64,000 nt of DNA from Hungatella sp. UBA4396 (GTDB taxonomy: Bacteria; Bacillota; Clostridia; Lachnospirales; Lachnospiraceae). Both the position numbers and the translations under genes were made by a program. This document shows, piece after piece, positions 50,824-59,799 of the stretch (position 1 is its first letter; every line of letters starts with the position of its first letter). A model generated the notes under the pieces. That model searched no databases. It was not told the origin of the DNA and saw only the letters and a program-made list of their open reading frames with translations. The stretch is taken from the NCBI GenBank assembly GCA_002389905.1, contig DGRE01000041.1, forward strand, positions 1-64,000. Direction: 5' to 3'.

Positions 50824-52311
50824 ATGATGATAAAAAAAACACGTAAGGCTTTCGCGATTTTTGGCGCGGTTTCATTATTCTGTATCCTGGTCTTAAGCGG
50901 ATGTAATGCAAAAACCGTACAATCGACTTCCGCGGCTCAGGGATCATCAGACGATACAACTGCAGAAAGTACACTTACTGGTGAATCGGGAAATGAATCA
51001 GACGGGACAGTAAATCTTTATTTGGTGAGACATGGCAAAACCATTATGAATACTTTGGGCCTGGTTCAAGGTTGGTCTGACTCTCCTTTAACAGAGGAGG
51101 GAATTGATGCGGCCCGAAATGCTGCTGAGGGATTAGCTGACACAAAATTTGACTTTGCATATTCAAGTGACCGCGGACGAGCTATCGAAACCGCTGAAAT
51201 TATTTTAAAGGCCAGCAAACAATCAAGTGATTTGCAGCTTATTACCCTGCCGGGTTTAAGAGAAACTAACTTTGGCGGTTTTGAAGGCGAAACCAGTCAG
51301 TATATGTATGGTAAGATCGCAGAACTGCATGGGGTAAAAACGATCGCTGAAGTAAGGGATATCGTTGGCAGCGAAAATGTATTTTCCGATGTTCCTACGG
51401 TAGACCCTACTCAAACCGCTGAAACCCATGAAGAAGTTGTGAAACGGCTGGTTGAATCATTCAATACAATAGCGAATGATGTTTCAGCAAAAGGCGGCGG
51501 GAATGTTTTGGTTGTCGGTCATGGAGCATCGTTATTAACATCAATCGGGACATTAACCAATGCCGAGGACTTACCTCTGGGATTAGAAAATGCCAGCGTC
51601 AGCAAACTTGTATACAAGGATGGCGTTTATGAATTAGAATATGTCAATAATACTGATTTCCTGAAACAGGGAGCTGCTATCCGTGCTGAAAAGGAATTGC
51701 CGGTTACAATGCACCTGGTTCGCCATGGAAGTACAGATTTTAATGATATCAAACGAATTGAGGGCTGGATTGATTCTCCTTTAAGTAAAACAGGGTACTC
51801 TGAAGCCGAGGAATTAGGAAGGCAGTTAGCAGGAATCAGCTTCTCCAATGTTTATACCAGCGGCATGGGGCGAACCAATGAAACGGCTCGTATAATTCTT
51901 TCTGAAAATAACCAGGCAGCTGATATAAAGCTTCAAAATCTTTCCGGTCTTAGAGACATTAACTATGGATCCTATGAGGGAAGAATGGAATCCGATGTTT
52001 TAACAGAAGCAGGTGATTACTTCAAAAAAGCAGATAGCAGTACAGAGGATATATTATCCTACATATCCCAGACAGATTCTTTAGGTACCGCTGAAAACAT
52101 CTTTGAATTTTCAGCCCGTGTTAATCAGGCTTTTTACGAATTAGCAGAACAGACGTCTAAAAATGGCGGGGGAGAAATTCTGATCGTTTCCAGCGATAAT
52201 ACCATCAGGGCTATATTGGATAATTTGCCTGTCGAAACTCCGCTTGACAGCATAAGAGAAAACAAGGTTATAACGATTACATATCAAAATAGTCAATATA
52301 CTGTGAATTAA
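50824..52311 (+). CDS. lipoprotein with two tandem histidine-phosphatase domains
   Basis: A 495-aa exported lipoprotein (lipobox LSGC, Ser/Thr-rich linker) holding two phosphoglycerate mutase-like domains. Domain 1 (about 64-285) has RHG with His70, SSDRGRAIETAE, LRETNFGGFEG and VVGHGAS with His233, so it looks catalytically complete. Domain 2 (about 295-490) keeps RHG with His301 and LRDINYGSYEG, but the second catalytic His is replaced: VVGHGA aligns with IVSSDN (Ser457). Domain 2 is therefore probably inactive or structural. Start ATG 50824 follows GGGGG; ATG 50827 is possible. It would hydrolyse a phosphoester outside the cell; the substrate is unknown. Confidence 0.85.
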   Translation: MMIKKTRKAFAIFGAVSLFCILVLSGCNAKTVQSTSAAQGSSDDTTAESTLTGESGNESDGTVNLYLVRHGKTIMNTLGLVQGWSDSPLTEEGIDAARNAAEGLADTKFDFAYSSDRGRAIETAEIILKASKQSSDLQLITLPGLRETNFGGFEGETSQYMYGKIAELHGVKTIAEVRDIVGSENVFSDVPTVDPTQTAETHEEVVKRLVESFNTIANDVSAKGGGNVLVVGHGASLLTSIGTLTNAEDLPLGLENASVSKLVYKDGVYELEYVNNTDFLKQGAAIRAEKELPVTMHLVRHGSTDFNDIKRIEGWIDSPLSKTGYSEAEELGRQLAGISFSNVYTSGMGRTNETARIILSENNQAADIKLQNLSGLRDINYGSYEGRMESDVLTEAGDYFKKADSSTEDILSYISQTDSLGTAENIFEFSARVNQAFYELAEQTSKNGGGEILIVSSDNTIRAILDNLPVETPLDSIRENKVITITYQNSQYTVN

Positions 52312-52421
52312 ATCTGCCTGCAGCTTTGTTGCTGTGCAGGAATATAAATCCTTTTCTCAGGACTGAGTTTTTCTTTTCAAGGGCTTTGCGGAGAATCAAA
52401 GAGCAAAAAGGAGGTGATTTT

Positions 52422-52919
52422 TTGATACAGGCTATAGAAAAGTGGAAGGAAAAACATCCGGATTTATATGAATTTATATTATTTAATATAATGAGCAATG
52501 TTGCAACAATAACGAATTTTCTGGTTTTAGCTTTGGGCACAGGATTTTTATTCCGATCTTTCGCTCAGACTCCATTCCACTGGTTTATCTTTGATTATCC
52601 GGTGAAAGCAAGCGGAGATGGCGGTCTCTGTGGTTTTCTGGGGTTTCTTCTGGCATATGTTTGTGCGCAGATTGTAAACTTCATTATACAAAAAAAGGTA
52701 GTCTTTGGTTCTGATTGCCAGGTTACCAAGGTGCTGCCATGGTATCTGCTGACGGTGACGATAGCAGGAATCATATCAATTTGGCTGCCGCCCCATGTAA
52801 TGGAGTTTACAGGAGCCTATGTCAACGGCACAATAGCGACTTATCTTGCAAATTTTGCAAATATTGTCGTGCAGGTGCTTATTAACTACCCAATGATGAA
52901 ATTCGTTATTATGAAATAA
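52422..52919 (+). CDS. GtrA-like membrane protein
   Basis: A 165-aa membrane protein with four hydrophobic segments, resembling the GtrA family (NVATITNFLVLALGTG, then AQIVNFIIQKKVVFGSD with the NFxxxKxxVF pattern). GtrA proteins are thought to move lipid-linked sugars or take part in teichoic-acid and polysaccharide glycosylation. TTG 52422 is chosen because an excellent AAGGAGG lies seven bases upstream; the frame open to 52326 lacks a site. It follows the phosphatase lipoprotein by about 110 bases. Confidence 0.78.
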   Translation: MIQAIEKWKEKHPDLYEFILFNIMSNVATITNFLVLALGTGFLFRSFAQTPFHWFIFDYPVKASGDGGLCGFLGFLLAYVCAQIVNFIIQKKVVFGSDCQVTKVLPWYLLTVTIAGIISIWLPPHVMEFTGAYVNGTIATYLANFANIVVQVLINYPMMKFVIMK

Positions 52920-52932
52920 AATTGGGAGGGAG

Positions 52933-52962
52933 AAAGGAGGCTCTGAAAGGAGGCTCCTTTTT
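52933..52962 (+). terminator. probable terminator after the GtrA-like gene
   Basis: AAAGGAG pairs with CTCCTTT around a 14-base loop that itself repeats AAAGGAGG, followed by TT. Moderate strength. Confidence 0.55.
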
Positions 52963-53019
52963 CGCAGCTTCCTCCTACTTGATTTGTTCAGAATCAGTGT
53001 GATATAAAATGATGTTCTC

Positions 53020-53871
53020 CTAAGCTTGCTTTAATAAGTTTAAAAGAGCACTAAAACGCTTCTTATCTGACTGCTTGCAAGCAATATAAAAGTCTGCATG
53101 TGCTTCTTCGTCAGAGAAGGGGATATTTACTCTGTTCATTACTCTGGATGGCAATAGCTGCTGAGTGATATTAGTTGAGAAGGAAGGCAGGTCTGATGCA
53201 CTGGCAATTTCTCCGACGGCATCAAGATCTGCTTGTTTATATAACTTCGCATGGGGCATTTTTTCACGAAGAATATCTTCCCAGATTCCAACCTTTGCAT
53301 ACATGATGAAATTTTGGCCATCCATTTCAGCAAATGTGATACTCTTATAAGTTGCTGCTGGGTGGAAGTTATTCACGGATAGGTATAGATGTTCCCTAAG
53401 GTATTTCTGACAATAGAACTCCTCTGATTCCAAATGCTTTGGAGCGATGATCAACTGATAATCATCCCTCTTAAGTCCTTGAAGCAGCACTTCTTCCTCT
53501 ACGATATCTGAGGAGATTGTCATTTCGGAGAAAAAAGAGGTGATTTTTGGAAATAGAAACATAAGGGGACCTGGTGCACAGCTGCCAACCATAATGGTAC
53601 GGTTTGCTCTGTCAAAAGCCCTGATATGACGGATCATTTCTTCCTCTTTTTCCAGAATTCTTTTGGCATATTCGGCAGCAAGTTTGCCGCTTTCATTTAA
53701 TTCTACTCTATTCTTACTGCGAATTAATAGTGTGACACCCAGTTCGCTCTCCAGCTTCTGCATGGAGCGTGATACGGAGGGTTGTGCAAGATGAAGTTGC
53801 TCGGCTGCAGCTGAGAGAGTTCCGAATTTATGAAAAGCCAGTAAGTGTTCTAAAAGATAAGTTTCTATCAT
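53020..53871 (-). CDS. LysR-family regulator of the aldo/keto reductase cluster
   Basis: A 283-aa LysR protein. The N-terminal helix-turn-helix reads FGTLSAAAEQLHLAQPSVSRSMQKLESEL, and residues about 88-280 form the effector domain. GGAGG lies nine bases before the start. It is divergent from the aldo/keto reductase at 54065 across 193 bases that contain short dyads (for example GTATATAC at 54001-54009), so it most likely controls the cluster 54065-57205. The ligand is unknown. Confidence 0.88.
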   Translation of the reverse strand: MIETYLLEHLLAFHKFGTLSAAAEQLHLAQPSVSRSMQKLESELGVTLLIRSKNRVELNESGKLAAEYAKRILEKEEEMIRHIRAFDRANRTIMVGSCAPGPLMFLFPKITSFFSEMTISSDIVEEEVLLQGLKRDDYQLIIAPKHLESEEFYCQKYLREHLYLSVNNFHPAATYKSITFAEMDGQNFIMYAKVGIWEDILREKMPHAKLYKQADLDAVGEIASASDLPSFSTNITQQLLPSRVMNRVNIPFSDEEAHADFYIACKQSDKKRFSALLNLLKQA

Positions 53872-54064
53872 AATGAAATACCTCCAAAAATCAGCGGTTC
53901 ATATAAATTTCATACTAGTATGTGTACGACGCATAGCATTATACGCAAATGATATTGTACATCGCCCATTTTTACAGGTATTATTATATCAGAGGCATGC
54001 GGTATATACAATATATGAGGAATAATAACAAACAAAATTTTACTTCAAAACGGAGGGAATTACA

Positions 54065-54913
54065 ATGGAGAATTTAAAACTTAACAATGGAACATTAATT
54101 CCGGCAATAGGGATTGGGACCTTTCTGATGGAGCCAAAGGACGCTGAAACGGCTGTAACAACGGCTTTGAAAAACGGTTACCAGCTTGTGGACACTGCGA
54201 ATGCTTATATGAATGAGAAGGCGGTTGGGCGTGGCATTAAGAATTCCGGCCTTCCCAGAGACAAGGTTTATGTATCAACCAAGCTGTGGCCAAGTGTGTA
54301 TGTGTCAGCAGATCAGTCCATTGAGGATACCCTTAAGAGACTGGATAGCAATTATATTGACCTTCTTTTCTTACATCAGCCGATAGGTGATTACATCGGT
54401 GCTTACAAGGTGATGGAGAGAGCGGTCAAGGCTGGAAAGGTCAGGTCTCTTGGGCTTTCCAACTTCTCAATGGAACAGATTAAGGAAGTGATTGATGCAA
54501 CTGAAATCAAGCCTGCAGTAGTACAGGCAGAGGCGCATCCATACTTTCCGCAGACAGAATTGAAAGATTATTTGAAGCAGTACGGTACAGTTATCATGGC
54601 ATGGTATCCTCTTGGACACGGGGACAAAGCTCTTCAGCAGGAACAGGTATTTACTGAGCTTGCAGCAAAGTATGGTAAGAGCACAGCGCAGATCATCTTA
54701 AGATGGCATACACAGGCAGGCAATGTGGTTATTCCTGGTTCTAAGAATGAAGCCCATATTAAGGATAATATCAATATCTTTGATTTCACTCTCGCGGAGG
54801 ATGAGATTGCCAAGGTTGCAGAGGTTGACAAGAATGTAAGGTATTATACGGCCTCCAAAGAGGCTCTTGAAGGTTATTTGGCATTTGCACCGGACTTTGA
54901 CAAGCAGGATTGA
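54065..54913 (+). CDS. aldo/keto reductase (AKR5-like)
   Basis: A 282-aa NADPH-dependent carbonyl reductase with a TIM-barrel fold. The catalytic tetrad is intact: Asp43, Tyr48, Lys73 and His104 (LVDTANAY, STKLW, LHQP). The cofactor-binding end has VIPGSKNEAHIKDN. It resembles 2,5-diketogluconate/methylglyoxal reductases, but the substrate is open. It is the first gene of the LysR-linked cluster, with CGGAGG upstream. Confidence 0.92.
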   Translation: MENLKLNNGTLIPAIGIGTFLMEPKDAETAVTTALKNGYQLVDTANAYMNEKAVGRGIKNSGLPRDKVYVSTKLWPSVYVSADQSIEDTLKRLDSNYIDLLFLHQPIGDYIGAYKVMERAVKAGKVRSLGLSNFSMEQIKEVIDATEIKPAVVQAEAHPYFPQTELKDYLKQYGTVIMAWYPLGHGDKALQQEQVFTELAAKYGKSTAQIILRWHTQAGNVVIPGSKNEAHIKDNINIFDFTLAEDEIAKVAEVDKNVRYYTASKEALEGYLAFAPDFDKQD

Positions 54914-54948
54914 AGCGTATTTGAATGATTTTATGGGAGAAAAATAAG

Positions 54949-55509
54949 ATGAGAAAAAATTTTGAAAATAAGACAGTGGTATTTCCCCTTCCGGTTCTTT
55001 TGATCGGAACCTATGATGAAAGTGGCAACGCAGATGTGATGAATGCCGCGTGGGGAGGACAGTGCGGACCTAAACATATCGCATTGAATCTAAGCCAGCA
55101 TAAGACCACAGATAATTTGAAAGTGTCCAAAGCCTTTACGATCAGCTTTCCTGGAAAGAAGGATGTGGTAGTTGCTGATTACTTTGGCATAGCCTCCGGT
55201 AAAAATGAGGATAAGATTGCAAAGTCAGGGGTTCATGTGACAAAGAGTGAGTATGTAAATGCACCTGTCGTAGAGGAATTCCCAGTTACATTGGAGTGCA
55301 GGGTTATCAGCATGACAGAAGAATTAGGTGAACTTCGGGTAGTAGGAGAAGTGGTGAATATGTCTGTGGATGAAACAGTTCTTGATGAGAAGGGATCCAT
55401 TGATGCGGATAAGTTTGAGCCTATCTCCTATGATCCGACAGATCATTCCTACAGAGTACTGGGCGGCAGAATAGGGCATGCGTTTAGAGATGGAGCACAG
55501 CTTAAATGA
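54949..55509 (+). CDS. flavin reductase-like (FMN-binding split barrel) protein
   Basis: A 186-aa flavoprotein of the flavin reductase-like family. FPLPVLLIGTYDESGNADVMNAAWGG and AFTISFPGKKDVVVADYFG match the family's FMN-binding core. It may reduce or hold FMN for partners in the cluster. ATG 54949 follows TGGGAG at nine bases; an in-frame ATG at 54925 has no site. It lies 35 bases after the first aldo/keto reductase. Confidence 0.85.
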   Translation: MRKNFENKTVVFPLPVLLIGTYDESGNADVMNAAWGGQCGPKHIALNLSQHKTTDNLKVSKAFTISFPGKKDVVVADYFGIASGKNEDKIAKSGVHVTKSEYVNAPVVEEFPVTLECRVISMTEELGELRVVGEVVNMSVDETVLDEKGSIDADKFEPISYDPTDHSYRVLGGRIGHAFRDGAQLK

Positions 55510-55625
55510 AGACATTAGTATTGTATCTTTACTAAAACAGCAGATAAGATAAGTACAGAAGCGAAGAATGGTATCAACTTTAAACACATAAAAATTCATA
55601 AAAAAATGATGGAGGTAATAAAATA

Positions 55626-56513
55626 ATGGAATACGTCACACTTAGAAACGGAGTAAAAATGCCTGTCTTAGGATATGGTGTATATCAGGTAACAAAGGAT
55701 GAATGCGAGAGATGCGTACTGGATGCACTGAAGGCTGGATATCGCTCTATAGATACTGCGCAGAGCTATTTTAATGAGGAAGAAGTCGGCTCAGCGATAA
55801 AAAAGTCCGGCGTCCCAAGAGAAGAAATTTTCCTGACCACTAAGGTTTGGGTTGAGCATTATGGATATGAGGCAACGAAGGAATCTGTATTGGAATCCAT
55901 GAGAAAGCTGCAGGTGAACTATATTGATCTTGTTCTGCTTCATCAGCCATTTAATGATTATTATGGAGCATATAGAGCGTTGGAAGACTTATATTATGAA
56001 GGAAAGTTGAAGGCAATTGGTGTATCTAATTTCTATCCGGATAGGCTGGTAGATCTTGCATCCTTCACAAGAATTCCTCCCATGGTTAATCAGATTGAGA
56101 CTCATGTACTGAATCAGCGCGTGGAAGATAATACTTGGATGCAGAAGTATGGTGTTGCTCATGAAGCATGGGCACCTTTTGGAGAGGGCAGAAACGGTCT
56201 CTTTGATAATCCGGTATTGAAGGAAATCGGTGAAGGATATGGTAAGACAACAGCACAGGTAATGCTTCGCTGGAATATTCAAAGAGGAGTTATTGTTCTT
56301 CCAAAGTCTACTCACAAGGAGAGGATGGAGCAGAATCTGGATGTTTTTGATTTTGCACTTACAGATGAGGATATGGCGGAGATTGCAAAGCTGGATACTA
56401 AGACCAGTGCATTCTTCTCACATTATGATCCGAACATGGTGGAGTGGTTTGTAAAGATGGTAGAAGAGAGAAAAACCAAGCATGATAGCTCCAAGGAAGA
56501 GAAGAATCAGTAA
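55626..56513 (+). CDS. second aldo/keto reductase of the cluster
   Basis: A 295-aa aldo/keto reductase with intact tetrad Asp43, Tyr48, Lys73 and His106, and VLPKSTHKERMEQN in the NADPH region. It is similar in length and layout to the protein at 54065, but the two sequences differ clearly, so they may use different substrates. ATGGAGG lies upstream. The C-terminal tail is Lys/Glu-rich. Confidence 0.92.
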   Translation: MEYVTLRNGVKMPVLGYGVYQVTKDECERCVLDALKAGYRSIDTAQSYFNEEEVGSAIKKSGVPREEIFLTTKVWVEHYGYEATKESVLESMRKLQVNYIDLVLLHQPFNDYYGAYRALEDLYYEGKLKAIGVSNFYPDRLVDLASFTRIPPMVNQIETHVLNQRVEDNTWMQKYGVAHEAWAPFGEGRNGLFDNPVLKEIGEGYGKTTAQVMLRWNIQRGVIVLPKSTHKERMEQNLDVFDFALTDEDMAEIAKLDTKTSAFFSHYDPNMVEWFVKMVEERKTKHDSSKEEKNQ

Positions 56514-56579
56514 GGAATACGATGAATGGGCGGGGCTGTATAATGCATATGTAAGAAAGATTCAAGGAGGAAAAACGAA

Positions 56580-57205
56580 ATGAAGGTAGTGTTAGTCAAT
56601 GGGAGTCCTAATGCCAAAGGGTGTACATTTACAGGACTCAGTATTATTAAAGAACAATTAGCTGAGAATGGCGTTGATTCTGAAATATTTCATGTAGGTA
56701 AGAAGCCGGTTTTAGGATGTACCGCTTGCCGGGTCTGCAAACAGCCGGGCAAAGCCGGCAGGTGTGTTTTGACAATGATATGGTTAATACAGTAGGTCAG
56801 GCATTAAGGGAGGCGGATGGCATCATTCTTGGCTCCGCCGTTCACTATGCATCGGCTACAGGGGCGGCCACCTCGTTTTTCGACCGTTTATTCTACAGCC
56901 TTGAACCGGAGGCAAAAAAACTGAAGTTTGGCGCATGCATTGTCAGCTGCAGAAGAGGCGGTTCCAGTTCAACCTTTGACCAACTGAATAAATACTTTAC
57001 TATTTCACAAATGCCCGTTGTGTCATCCTGCTATTGGAATGGGATTCACGGGTCTGTTCCAGAGGAGGTTTATGCCGATGAAGAGGGAGTACGTGTCATG
57101 AAGACTCTGGCAAATAACATGGCTTATCTGATAAAGTGCAGGCATCAGAGCAATGTGGAGCTTCCGGAAGAACTCCCGGATGCCAGGACAAATTTTATCC
57201 GGTAA
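56580..57205 (+). pseudogene. flavodoxin-fold NAD(P)H oxidoreductase with a frameshift
   Basis: The first frame (56580-56795) reads KVVLVNGSPNAKGCTFTG and GCTACRVCKQPGKAGRCV, then goes off. The second frame (through 57205) continues with FDNDMVNTVGQALREADGI and GSAVHYASATGAATSFFDR. The two join perfectly if one T is added to the TTTT run at 56767-56770, giving RCVFDNDM. The full protein would be about 208 aa with a two-Cys segment, like iron-sulfur-flavoprotein-type flavodoxins. A single-base loss in a homopolymer may be a true mutation, a phase switch or a sequencing error. Confidence 0.85.
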
Positions 57206-57294
57206 AAGCTGATTTAACATTAATGAGATGGCAGATGCTTATTGTTAATCTTTCTGAAGATGATTACAAAGAAGACTGGAAACATTTGAGCCGC

Positions 57295-57337
57295 CCCACG
57301 AAAGTTAGACTAAAAATCTAACTTTCGTGGGTTTTTT
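57295..57337 (+). terminator. strong terminator of the aldo/keto reductase cluster
   Basis: A 15-bp perfect stem (CCCACGAAAGTTAGA with its complement) around a short A-rich loop, followed by TTTTTT. Confidence 0.93.
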
Positions 57338-57377
57338 GATGATGTTAAGAAACCAGCACTTTTTTATTATTCAGGGA

Positions 57378-57455
57378 TATAACCTTTGGGTTTTAACTCG
57401 TAAACTTATCGAACCTTCTGATTACTAACTTTTTATTTTATAATAAAATATGAAA
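57378..57455 (+). repeat. upstream repeat, copy B (before the ApbE operon)
   Basis: About 80 bases similar to 44522-44600, with ATAACCTTTGGGTTTTAACTC, AAACTTATCGAACCTTCT and TATAAT at 57439-57444 in the same order and spacing. A second TATAAT occurs at 57492-57497. It lies about 240-310 bases before the ApbE gene in a 480-base gap with no other gene. Confidence 0.5.
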
Positions 57456-57524
57456 ACATAGTGTGGATATGATTATCCAATAAAGTCAGAGTATAATATC
57501 AAATAATCAAAGTTAGAAAGGACA

Positions 57525-57565
57525 TCTGCTTGCAGCAGGTTTGCATAGGAGAAGCAGACTTTTTG
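57525..57565 (+). terminator. possible attenuator hairpin in the ApbE leader
   Basis: TCTGCTT pairs with AAGCAGA, with a nested TGCA/TGCA, followed by CTTTTT. If transcription starts at one of the TATAAT boxes upstream, this would sit in the leader and could cut the transcript short. Confidence 0.45.
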
Positions 57566-57688
57566 AATATTTAGAAAATGTTTATAGTTTTGTTATCCAT
57601 ATGTTATCTTTGTATTTTACGATTAAGTCCATATTGGAAATGAGATATGAAGAATTAGATGAATCAGGAAACCGAAAGGAGAAAGCCA

Positions 57689-58783
57689 ATGAAAAAGCAT
57701 AAACTTTTGCCGGTTAAAATAAAACATGGCTTTGCTCCGGTTCTGGCAGCAGTGGCGCTTTTGTCAGCTGGCTGTAATAGACAAAGTCAAATGGCTCCCA
57801 GCACAGTGCAGTCTATTAAAACAGAGACAGAGGAAACATCTTCTGTCAGTATTTTTGCCATGGATACAATTATTACTATGGAAGCCTATGGCGGTGAAGA
57901 GAATGCGGCTATAGGAGAAGCAGAATCCCTCCTGTATAAACTGGATGGCTTATGGTCCGTAACCGATGAGAACAGCGAGATCTATAAAGCGAATCACAGT
58001 CAGGGGGCAGCCACTGCCATCAGTGAGGAGACAGAGCAGCTTGTCACGTTTGCATTAAAGATGGCGGAGGAAACAGATGGGGCATTGAATCCTGGGATTT
58101 ATCCGGTACTCAAAGCCTGGGGATTAACAACCAAACAGTACCGGATACCGAAAGAAGCAGAACTGACAGACTTGCTTTCCTACACCGATTACAGGAAAAT
58201 ACAGATGAAAAACGGTGATTTATCTATACCGGCAGAAATGGAAATTGACTTTGGAGCAGTTGCAAAAGGGTATGCCGGTGATCTGACAGCAGATATTATG
58301 AGGGAACATGGAGTCACTTCAGCTATCATCAATCTGGGAGGAAATGTAAGTCTGGTTGGCAGCTCACCTGATGGACAGCCATGGACCGTAGGTATCCGCA
58401 GTCCCTATGGGGAAGGAAATATAGGAACCCTGGAAGCATCGGATTGCCATATCATCACGTCAGGAGGTTATGAGAGATATTTTATTGGAGAAGACGGAAA
58501 GACATACTGGCACATTTTGGACCCTGAAAATGGCAAGCCAGCGGACAAAGGTCTGATTTCCGTCACTATTGTCGGAAAAGAAGGACGATTATGCGATGCT
58601 CTTTCTACAGCCATGTTTGTTATGGGTAAGGATGATGCAGAGGCGTATTGGAAATCCCACGAAGGTTTTGAGATGATACTGGTAACTGAGGATAATGAAA
58701 TCTATCTGACAGAAGGTCTGGAAGAGAGCTTCCGATTAAATGAAGCAAGCCAGAGAATCCCTGTCAAAGTAATAAGAAGATGA
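57689..58783 (+). CDS. apbE: FAD:protein FMN transferase (ApbE lipoprotein)
   Basis: A 364-aa exported lipoprotein (signal peptide, lipobox LSAGC with Cys29). ApbE attaches FMN from FAD through a phosphoester to Thr or Ser of exported proteins, using Mg2+. Family landmarks: SIFAMDTIITMEAYG, EIDFGAVAKGYAGD, INLGGNVSLVG and HILDPENGKPAD. ATG 57689 follows AAAGGAG at seven bases. It is first of a four-gene run with two exported flavodoxins and an exported hydrolase, which makes them candidate partners. No NqrC/RnfG-like substrate is in the window. Confidence 0.93.
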   Translation: MKKHKLLPVKIKHGFAPVLAAVALLSAGCNRQSQMAPSTVQSIKTETEETSSVSIFAMDTIITMEAYGGEENAAIGEAESLLYKLDGLWSVTDENSEIYKANHSQGAATAISEETEQLVTFALKMAEETDGALNPGIYPVLKAWGLTTKQYRIPKEAELTDLLSYTDYRKIQMKNGDLSIPAEMEIDFGAVAKGYAGDLTADIMREHGVTSAIINLGGNVSLVGSSPDGQPWTVGIRSPYGEGNIGTLEASDCHIITSGGYERYFIGEDGKTYWHILDPENGKPADKGLISVTIVGKEGRLCDALSTAMFVMGKDDAEAYWKSHEGFEMILVTEDNEIYLTEGLEESFRLNEASQRIPVKVIRR

Positions 58784-58881
58784 CAACATTCGAAGTTTTT
58801 CCTAAAGAAAGGTATTTTCGGCATCTGCCGTAAATTCATAGAACCTGCTGCAAGGCAGAATTTAAAACAGGAGGAAAGTAA

Positions 58882-59769
58882 ATGAAGAAGCGATTGATCG
58901 TTCCCGCCGCCATCCTTATGGCTCTTACAATGACAACCACCGTTTTAGCAAGTGGCTGGAAAGCCGGACTGGCTCCCAATCAGAACCGTTGGTGGTATGA
59001 CGACGAAGATGGAACCTTTGCCGAAAGTGAATGGAGGTGGCTGGACGGAAATCAGGACGGAACCGCAGAATGCTATGCATTTGATAGAGAAGGCTGGATG
59101 TATGCAGATACCACCACACCGGATGGCTATCAGGTAAATCGTGATGGGGCCTGGGTGGTCAACGGTGTAGTACAGACCAGGAATGCAGAGATACAGACCC
59201 AGGAGGCTCAGGCCACCGGAGATTCCAGGATTCTGGTTGTCTATTATTCCCTGCCGGAGACGGATGGTACGGATACAGATTCGGGAGCCAGCCGTGTGGC
59301 GGTAAACGGCCAGGTACAGGGAAATATGGAGTACATGGCAAATACAATCAGCCAGTCCACCAGCGGAGACTTGTTCCGGAATAACACTGCAGAGGCATAT
59401 CCCGGACTTCATGCGCCTTTGGTAGACCAGGCGTCAAAGGAATTTGCTGAGAATGCCCGGCCGGCTCTCTCAACCCACATTGATAACCTGGATAATTATG
59501 ATGTGATTTTTGTAGGCTATCCAATCTGGTGGGGAGAGATGCCCATGCCCATGTATTCGTTCTTTGAAGAGTACGATTTCAGCGGGAAAACGGTGATTCC
59601 TTTCTCCAGCCATGGAGGAAGCGGTTTTTCAGGTACTATCAACGTAATTGCAGGTTTGGAGCCGGGGGCGAATGTACGAAGAGACGGGTATACCGTATCC
59701 CGGGATAATGTGGCCCGTGACGCAGGAAATCTCAGAACCTGGGTGGAAGGCTTAAATCTTTTAAACTAA
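58882..59769 (+). CDS. secreted flavodoxin with N-terminal wall-binding-like region
   Basis: A 295-aa secreted protein. The signal peptide is cleaved near LASG-W (about residue 24). Residues about 25-95 are rich in Trp, Tyr, Gly and Asp (NRWWYDDEDGTFAESEWRWLDGN, YAFDREGWMYADT) like choline-binding/cell-wall-binding repeats. Residues about 115-295 are a flavodoxin domain (ILVVYYS; GYPIWWGEMPMPMY). The phosphate-loop insertion holds DTDSGAS (131-137), resembling the ApbE acceptor pattern D-x-x-(S/T)-G-A-(S/T). An AGGAGG precedes the start. It may carry electrons outside the membrane, attached to the wall. Confidence 0.85.
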   Translation: MKKRLIVPAAILMALTMTTTVLASGWKAGLAPNQNRWWYDDEDGTFAESEWRWLDGNQDGTAECYAFDREGWMYADTTTPDGYQVNRDGAWVVNGVVQTRNAEIQTQEAQATGDSRILVVYYSLPETDGTDTDSGASRVAVNGQVQGNMEYMANTISQSTSGDLFRNNTAEAYPGLHAPLVDQASKEFAENARPALSTHIDNLDNYDVIFVGYPIWWGEMPMPMYSFFEEYDFSGKTVIPFSSHGGSGFSGTINVIAGLEPGANVRRDGYTVSRDNVARDAGNLRTWVEGLNLLN

Positions 59770-59799
59770 ATTTATAATAAAAATATCAGGAGGTAAATT

